Source: Orobanche coerulescens (Eukaryota > Streptophyta > Magnoliopsida > Lamiales > Orobanchaceae). Taken from it: a DNA stretch of 64,000 nt. Location: assembly GCA_033398695.1 (NCBI GenBank), contig CM065819.1, forward strand, positions 6,807,501 to 6,871,500, in the 5' to 3' direction. Each line of letters starts with the position of its first letter. The first letter of the stretch is position 1. The position numbers were made by a program, and so were the translations under genes. This document shows, one piece after another, positions 58,062-64,000 of the stretch. The notes beneath the pieces were generated by a model. It was not told the origin of the DNA. It did not search any database and saw only the letters and a list, made by a program, of their open reading frames with translations.

Positions 58062-59110
58062 GTCTCCCCATGTGCATCAAGAATATAAAAAAGTAATGAA
58101 CCATCGAACTCCACTTCGACATCTGATTTCTCCTCACTCCTTGAGCTCTGGTTCGTCTCAAGGCCATCACGATCAGCTAATGCATTTTTCCCTGCAATAG
58201 TTCTTACGGCCTGCCATCCAAAGGTGGCACTAAAACCTGTGTTTTAGGCTCTTCCACTTCTGCATTATATGAAAATGCTTCTTTCTCCTACTGCTTCACA
58301 GTTAAGTCGTCCTTAAGCCCATCCTTATTCCACGAGCATTTTGTATCCCCATTTCCATGTTCAGTAGTAGTTTCAATTAGGGGTATATTTCGAACCGAAC
58401 GTTCGTGAAAATTTTGCAAAAATATTCGGTAAACGTTCAGTTCGTGTTCGGTTCGGTCAAATTCGAACAATTTTGCGAACATGTTCGTTACATACACGAA
58501 CCGAACATGAATAAAATAATATATGTTCGTTACTTCACGAACAGTTCGCGAACAAAGTTTTTTTTATATATTTATTAATAATTTTACAATAATTTAATTA
58601 ATAATCTTACAATAGTTAATAAATATAATTAATAATTTTACTATAATTAATAAATATATATACAAAATAAAACCTACCATTCCAAAACCCTTAATTTCTA
58701 AATATACCATCTTTTTTTATTTTTTTAATTATTATTGCTTGTACTTTAGTCTTTTTTTATATTTTAGAATACAAACGAACAAACGAACGATCAAAACGAA
58801 CCGAACAATCGAACGCTAACAAACGAACACGAAATATGTGAAATTTTAACGAACCGAACACGAACAAGTGGTTTGCAATTTTATCGAACACGAACCGAAC
58901 GAACCAAATCCTTAACGAATGAACGTTCGTTAAAGTCACTTTTCGGTTCGTTCGGTCCGGAATACACCCCTAGTTTCAATCTTACCCTTCATCTTCTCAT
59001 TGGATTCAGTGGCATTATTAGTATGCAAACTTATATCCTCACTCCTAATGTTTCCAACTTGTTCTAAATGATATTTACATGCTTCGTCATTTACATCAAT
59101 TTTGGAGATC
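58062..59110 (-). pseudogene. Gene fragment, possibly DNA polymerase alpha catalytic subunit N-terminal region
   Basis: The minus strand, ignoring the MITE 58378-58972, gives an acidic, polar frame: KIDVNDEACKYHLEQVGNIR, EKMKGKIETTEHGNGD, a stop after DDLTVKQ, EVEEPKTQVLV, then after a frameshift FGWQAVRTIAGKNALADRDG and EVEFDGSLLFYILDAHGETY. The last words resemble the DGSLPFYI-DAYEE region of plant DNA polymerase alpha. The match is from memory and short. It may be a captured exon or a truncated pseudogene. It lies directly beside the CACTA end. Confidence 0.4.
58378..58972. mobile_element. hAT-type MITE (595 bp)
   Basis: Inverted termini TAGGGGTATATTTCGAACCG and CCGGAATACACCCCTA, with 8-bp target duplication GTTTCAAT at 58370-58377 and 58973-58980. 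The ends are dense in CGAACCGAAC and GAACGTTCG words. The centre is A+T-rich and no transposase is present. An 8-bp duplication with TAGGGG ends is the hAT pattern. Confidence 0.93.
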
Positions 59111-59126
59111 ATTCACTTCATTTCAA

Positions 59127-59529
59127 ACATCTAAAATGATATTGAACACAACAGGCTTCTCGATCTTGTACACTATAACATTTTATACTTACTTTTAAGT
59201 TTTGCCACTAAATTTTTAGGAAAACCTACAAATACATGTGCTCTTTTAATTTTGGTACACCTTACGCCTTCAAAATAGCAATGGGTCAAAAGTCTTGACT
59301 TTCCCGAGTTCATTTCGAGCAGCCTCCTCTAACACGAATACCAAGCGAAAAATTAGGGCTGGCAATTTCCGACATGACACGATAACCCGACACGAACACG
59401 CACGAAATTAATGGGTTAGTGTTTGGTCTTATTGTGTTCGTGTCCTTATCGTGTCGAGACGATAAGGACACGCTAATTTCGTGTCGTGTTCGTATCGGAT
59501 TCGTGTCGTGTTCGTGTAACACGATAACT

Positions 59530-59560
<31 letters not shown>

Positions 59561-60519
59561 CGTGTCGTGTTCGTCTAACCCGATAATATTTATATATTTT
59601 TAGCATTAATTTTATTATCATTTTAAATATTTTAAGTTTATTTTCTAATATTTTATTTGAATTTATCGATTCGTGTCGTATCGTGTCGTTATCGTGTCGT
59701 GTCAACACGAAAAATATCATGTCATATCGTGTTCGTGTCGTGTTCGTGTCGTGTCCGTGTTTCAACCTTTCATATCGTGTTCGTGTTCGTGTCGGGCATA
59801 TACTTTACGGGTTGTGTTCGTGTTTGGCCTTATCGTGTCGTGTCGTTATCGTGTCGACCCGATAACGACCCTACACGCACGAATTGCCAGCCCTACGAAA
59901 AATGCATATGTTGTCAACCTCGCCTAACATGTGACCCAGTTCTGTCTTACCACTGCACATAAAGACTATATGTAATGTTATGAAATATGGACTTGACCAT
60001 TAATATATTTAGTCAGACAAGATGGGCAAAAACAAAGAAAATGTAGACCAACAAATTGTCAAAACGTGTGAGGTGGTTGGCCAAACTCTTGAAAATTCTG
60101 GCAAGACTTTGGACAACCAGCTCATACGTTTTGACAATTTTTTGGTCTATGTTTTCTTTGTTCTTGCCCATCTTGTTTGACCAAATATAATAATGCTCAA
60201 GTCCATATTTCAAAACATTACTTATATTGTCTTTATGCGCAGTGGTAAGTCAGAACTTGGTCACATGTTAAGCGAGGTTGACGACATAGGCGTTTTTCGC
60301 TTAGTTCAGAGGACGCTGCTCGAAATGAACTCGAGAAAGTCAAGACTTTCGACCCACGTGTTGCTATTTTTGAGGGCGTAAAGTGTACCAAAATTAAAAG
60401 AGCACGTGTTTGTAGGTTTTCCTAAATATTTAGTGGCAAAACTTAAAAGTAAGTATAAAACGTTATAGTGTACACGATCGAAAAGTCTATTGTGTTCAAT
60501 AGCATTTTAGATGTTAGAA
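59127..60519. repeat. Long inverted repeat (foldback), arms about 407 and 410 bp
   Basis: Left arm 59127-60083 (without the MITE at 59354-59895 and its duplication) and right arm 60110-60519 are imperfect reverse complements along their whole length, from ACATCTAAAAT / ATTTTAGATGT at the outside to GGTTGGCCA / TGGACAACC around a loop of about 26 bases. It may be a foldback transposon, a MULE with long termini, or a locus giving a hairpin RNA. Target duplication not evident. The right arm has short open frames only. Confidence 0.9.
59354..59895. mobile_element. hAT-type MITE (542 bp) in the left arm of the inverted repeat
   Basis: Inverted termini TAGGGCTGGCAATT and AATTGCCAGCCCTA, with target duplication CGAAAAAT at 59346-59353 and 59896-59903. 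The interior consists largely of CGTGTCGTGTTCGTG runs in both directions. No transposase. The family differs from the MITE at 58378. Confidence 0.95.
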
Positions 60520-61539
60520 ACAAAATCTGGCAAAACATTTGGCAATCATAGCTGACCAAAAAAAAATTATGTTTAACAATTTTGTTGTATATGGAGGTAT
60601 ATCATTATAAATAGAGGAAAACACTCCAAACTTGTAAGTACCATATATACAATGCCAAGAAATAAAAGAGAAAGAGTGCATTTTACAATTCATATATATT
60701 GAAGCTTATACTATAAACTTATATTTTATTAACTACTCACAACAAGTGATGATTAGTAATGACTAGTTTAAAAGTTATTGCTCGAGTTGTAGTCATATTT
60801 TTTTTTGTTTTTACCATTAAATAATAAAATAATGGTTTCAGTCATTATCTTAAAATATAAGTATTTTAATTATTTTTTGGTTGGATTACTTATTTTGTTC
60901 TTACTTTGGTTGACGTCGCGCTACATTTCTAAGATAAAAAAAAATGTGTTTCTAGATCATAGTGTCTTCAAAGATTTTAATGTGCCAATTTTATTTTAAA
61001 AAAGATTGAACAATTCACCAAGTCTGCAAGGCATAAACATCATATTTTAGTATTAAGTCCAATAGCTTTAAAACTTTTAAAAAATGATTAAAAATATATT
61101 TTAGAAAGAGAATGGCCAATTTGATGTCTAACACCTCGTTATATTGTCTAATAGAGGGAATTTTACCCAAAGTGTTCCGCTATGTCCGAGCAAGAGAGAA
61201 GGTTGAGATTCTTTTCTTTGAGCACCAAAAGAACTAGATCCTCTCCATAAAGTGTATCAAACCGGCTGGCTCCACTTCACCGATATTTGATTTGCTCAAA
61301 TGAAATACTGAGTGACAAAGTGTCGAGAGAAGCAAATCAATAGAACTTGACAAATTTGTAACCTAGATATATAAATAATTATCCAAAGCCCAAACCCATA
61401 AATTTAAATCCATTAGTAATCAAAATCATGAGTAAATATATCATATAACAAACATAGTATAACTAATCAATAGATATGAGTAGAACAATTAATGAGTAGA
61501 ATTCTGACATAATATCGCTGGCTACCGTATTCAGATCTA
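60520..61539. other. A+T-rich sequence without recognised gene
   Basis: Contains TATAAATAGAGG at about 60608, a plausible core promoter, followed by leader-like sequence. No coding domain, RNA gene or terminal repeat is recognised. The open frame 60805-60999 is low-complexity. Confidence 0.5.
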
Positions 61540-62450
61540 CTGTTGCTTCTGGGATTAGGGTTCCTAAGATTAGGTTTTTGCCTCACCGGAGAGTAAACAG
61601 TGCTTTGGAAGACGAAACGATCAGTTTCAGAGAGAGAAACAGTGCCTCAGATTATTCTTTGCCGATCTTCCCCCACCCCCAGCGGCATTTTCGAGTCATG
61701 GTCGATCTACAGAGATTCAATCCCCGTTTCATCTCTCGAACCTTCGATCGGACAGGCAATTTTGATTCGCCAATCAAAGCTCAGTATCTCTCTAGTCGAT
61801 AGTGGAGGAAAAATTAGGGTTGGGATCGCCGTCTCCTCTTCAGCAAGAACTCTCCTCCGCACGGGAAACACTTGCTATTGTTTATTCTGAAATTTTACCT
61901 TGCACCAATTTGGAGGGATTAGGCTGAAGCTGAAACTGGATAATTCATCTCAGATTTGTACTGATTCTTGGTTTTCATATTTGGGATTTTGTATTTTAAT
62001 TCATCTCTGGATTTTAATTCATCTCTGGATTTTGGTTTAACTAACCTCAGAACTTTGGCTTAACTTGTGCTTGCGCCACTCCGGGCTGCTGGACATCTCT
62101 AGCCAGCGTATCACCGGAAGAATAGCATTACACTGCTGCATTCATCCCTCCCCGTCAATCTAACAGTATTATTAGATTTTAGCTGTCTGTTTTGCAGGTT
62201 TCCCAGACTGATTTTCAAGCTGCCCGAAATCCTCCCGTGCTGCTCCCTCGTTTCCAAGGCGTGTCGAAGTCTGGTATCATTATACTTTTCTATTAAATTT
62301 CATTTTCGTCAGCTATATATCTACTACCTACTGCGATCTGTTTGCGGTTTACTTGCTTTTAAATTGTCTTTCCCATTCTCATCATATTTTCATTTTTGTC
62401 TTCACTACCACATTTTATTTATTTTTATTTTTTCGTAGTGCGTTTGGGTT
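61540..62450 (+). other. Probable 5' region of the LINE
   Basis: Non-coding, upstream of the endonuclease frame. Two open frames (61578-61802 and 61600-61890) overlap and have no family resemblance. CTGTTTTGCAG at about 62187 and TTTTTTCGTAG at about 62430 look like splice acceptors, and polypyrimidine runs are frequent (62340-62430). Either a LINE leader or host 5' gene sequence carried along. The boundary is not resolved. Confidence 0.4.
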
Positions 62451-64000
62451 TTGTGTTGGTCGATGTCGCGCTGTTTGCGAGTTGGTAGTTGGAATTTGGG
62501 TACCCTGTCGGGTAAGCTTTTGGAGCTTGTAGATGTTTTAGGTAAGAGAAGGGTTGATGTGGCTTGTATTCAGGAGACTAGGTGGAAGGGGGCGCAGTCC
62601 AGGGAGGTGAATGGTTATAAATTGTGGTATTCAGGCCTTGCTAACTCGAATAATGGTGTGGGCATTCTTTTGTCTAAGGAACTTAAGGACAACGTCGTGG
62701 AACTGAAGAGGTGTAATGATAGGATTATGTCCGTTAGAGTGGTGGTTGAGGAGAAGGTGGTTAACGTGGTTTGTGCGTATGCCCCACATGTTGGTTTGGG
62801 GGTGCTTGTTAAGGAAGCTTTTTGGGTCTGTTTAGATGAGTTGGTCGAGTGTATTCCGGATGATCAATTTATTATTTTGGGAGGCGATTTCAATGGGCAC
62901 ATTGGTGAGGGGGTGGATGGTTACCATAGTGCGCATAGGGGTTTCGGCTTCGGAGTTAAGAATGCAGGAGGTTCCGCACTGTTGGAGTTTGCCACTGCGC
63001 ATGAGTTGGTTATTGCTAACTCTGTTTTTCAGAAGAGAGCTGAGCACCTCATCACCTTCAGTAGTGGGGGGCACAACACGCAAATTGACTACCTTCTTTT
63101 GCGCAGTCGTGATGCTAGGGCGTGCGTGGACTGCAAGGTGTTTCGGAGCGAGGCATGTGCTTCTCAACACCGACTGCTGGCTATGGATTTATCCATGGGA
63201 GGTCGTGTTGTTAGCAGGGCTAGAGAAGCTAGACCTAGGATTATCTAGAAGGATCTGAAGGGTGAGAAGGCGGCAGTATTCAAGGAGTCCCTGACCCGCG
63301 AAGGAGGTTTTCTGCGGGGGGCGATGCTAACCTTATGTGGACCAGCATGGCCAATGCTATTAGGAGGGTGGGCGAGAAGGTGGTAGGGGTTTCTTCGGGC
63401 AGGTCTAGTGGACCTAGGGAGGCATGGTGGTGGAATGAGGAGGTCCAAAAGAAGGTTAAGGCAAAGCAAGCGCTATTTAAGGAGCTTTTGTCGGTTAGTG
63501 CTGGGGAGGAGAGAATCTTGAAGATTGTAGCGTACAATGTGGCAAAAAGGGAGGCTAAGAAGGCAGTGGATAAGGCTAAAGGTGAGGCTTACGAGGAGAT
63601 GTACAAGCGCCTAGACACCAAAGAAGGAGCGAATGCTGTTTTTAAACTAGCGAAAGCTAGAGAAAGAGGGCGGCGCGACCTGGGTCCCGTTAAGTTTATT
63701 AATGATGATTTGGGCCAAGTGTTAGTGAAAGATGTGGCTATTAAGGAGAGGTGGAATAAGTATTTTTTCGAACTTTTCAATGAGTCTATGGGTAGTGACT
63801 CGGTGGTGCAAGGAGTTAGTCTATCTTCTGCTCGTTCGTTTAGTTCCTGTGAGAGCATCAGCAAGGAGGAAGTGAAGGGTGCCCTAATGAAAATGGGGAG
63901 AGCTAAGGCTGTAGGCCCAGATCAGATCCCTATTGAGGTGTGGCATTGTCTGGGGGAAGTCGGAGTTCAGTGGCTAGCAGAGCTATTCAACATCCTCCTC
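62451..64000 (+). pseudogene. RTE-type LINE: endonuclease and start of reverse transcriptase
   Basis: Frame 62451-63248 is an apurinic-type endonuclease: RVGSWNLGTLSGKLLELVDV, ACIQETRWKG (metal-binding Glu), YKLWYSGLANSNNGVGILLS, VVNVVCAYAPHVGL, FIILGGDFNGHIGEG (catalytic Asp/Asn) and SGGHNTQIDYLLLR. The His of the last motif is in SQHRLLAM. A TAG at 63246-63248 replaces a likely Trp codon, and the frame shifts near 63310. The linker (WWWNEEVQKKVKAKQ) and the RT beginning (KAVGPDQIPIEVWHCLG, about 63910-63960) follow to the window end. Wording fits the RTE clade. No gag-like ORF1 precedes it. Confidence 0.88.

Noticed and set aside
59370..59890. CGTGTCGTG-type runs as telomere-like repeat
   Set aside because: Not the plant telomere unit TTTAGGG. 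Bounded by MITE termini and an 8-bp duplication.
59657..59962. Three overlapping Cys/Val/Arg-rich frames
   Set aside because: Translations of CGTGTCGTGTT simple repeats in the MITE.

Overview
The window is repeat-rich nuclear DNA of a flowering plant. I find no intact host gene. Almost every interval belongs to a mobile element typical of plant heterochromatin: Ty3/gypsy elements of the Tat and chromodomain-bearing (Tekay/Del-like) lineages, Ty1/copia elements of SIRE-like, Angela/TAR-like and Ale/Retrofit-like type, a miniature LTR element, hAT-type MITEs, one CACTA terminus and an RTE-type LINE. Primer binding sites are variants of TGGTATCAGAGC, matching plant initiator-Met tRNA. Most coding regions carry stops and frameshifts, many explicable as C-to-T or G-to-A changes. 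Lineage names come from motif recognition, not from a tree.

Layout. 1-9695: 3' three quarters of a Tat element (+) with an internal inversion of its RNase H block, a spliced antisense gene (8237 to 5580, - strand) and the 3' LTR. 9696-11790: OTU-protease gene remnant (+) and plant-mobile-domain remnant (-), tail to tail. 11785-13945: SIRE-like copia remnant (-), LTR plus gag, no pol. 13946-42770: chromovirus 'B' (-) inserted in that gag. Its 3' LTR is split by chromovirus 'A' (+, 14499-27915, TSD ACAGC) and by copia 'D' (-, 29200-38518, TSD ACGTT). A itself holds a solo LTR in its RT region (18729-21323, TSD AGGAG) and a 1312-bp miniature LTR element in its 3' LTR (25497-26808, TSD TTAC). The inferred order is SIRE-like, then B, then A and D, then the solo LTR and the miniature element.

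42771-52455: element 'C' (+), with very large LTRs around only 393 bp of interior; its 3' LTR carries a segment of about 1.1 kb three times in tandem. 52456-53335: two LTR scraps. 53780-56190: copia 'E' gag/protease remnant (+) interrupted by a Tat solo LTR (54272-55198, TSD GAGTT). 56200-57490: truncated copia of the D family. 57520-58058: CACTA end. 58062-59110: gene fragment (-) possibly from DNA polymerase alpha, split by a hAT-type MITE (58378-58972, TSD GTTTCAAT). 59127-60519: long inverted repeat with a second hAT-type MITE in one arm (59354-59895, TSD CGAAAAAT). 61540-64000: RTE-type LINE cut by the window end.

The most notable pattern is that several unrelated LTR families carry dense arrays of self-complementary CG-containing motifs directly upstream of the TATA box, each with its own core: ACGTACGT in A, B and C, ACGGCCGT in the solo LTR, and GCGATCGC-like in Tat. 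The second is the antisense Tat gene, whose frame is kept across three introns with canonical splice sites.
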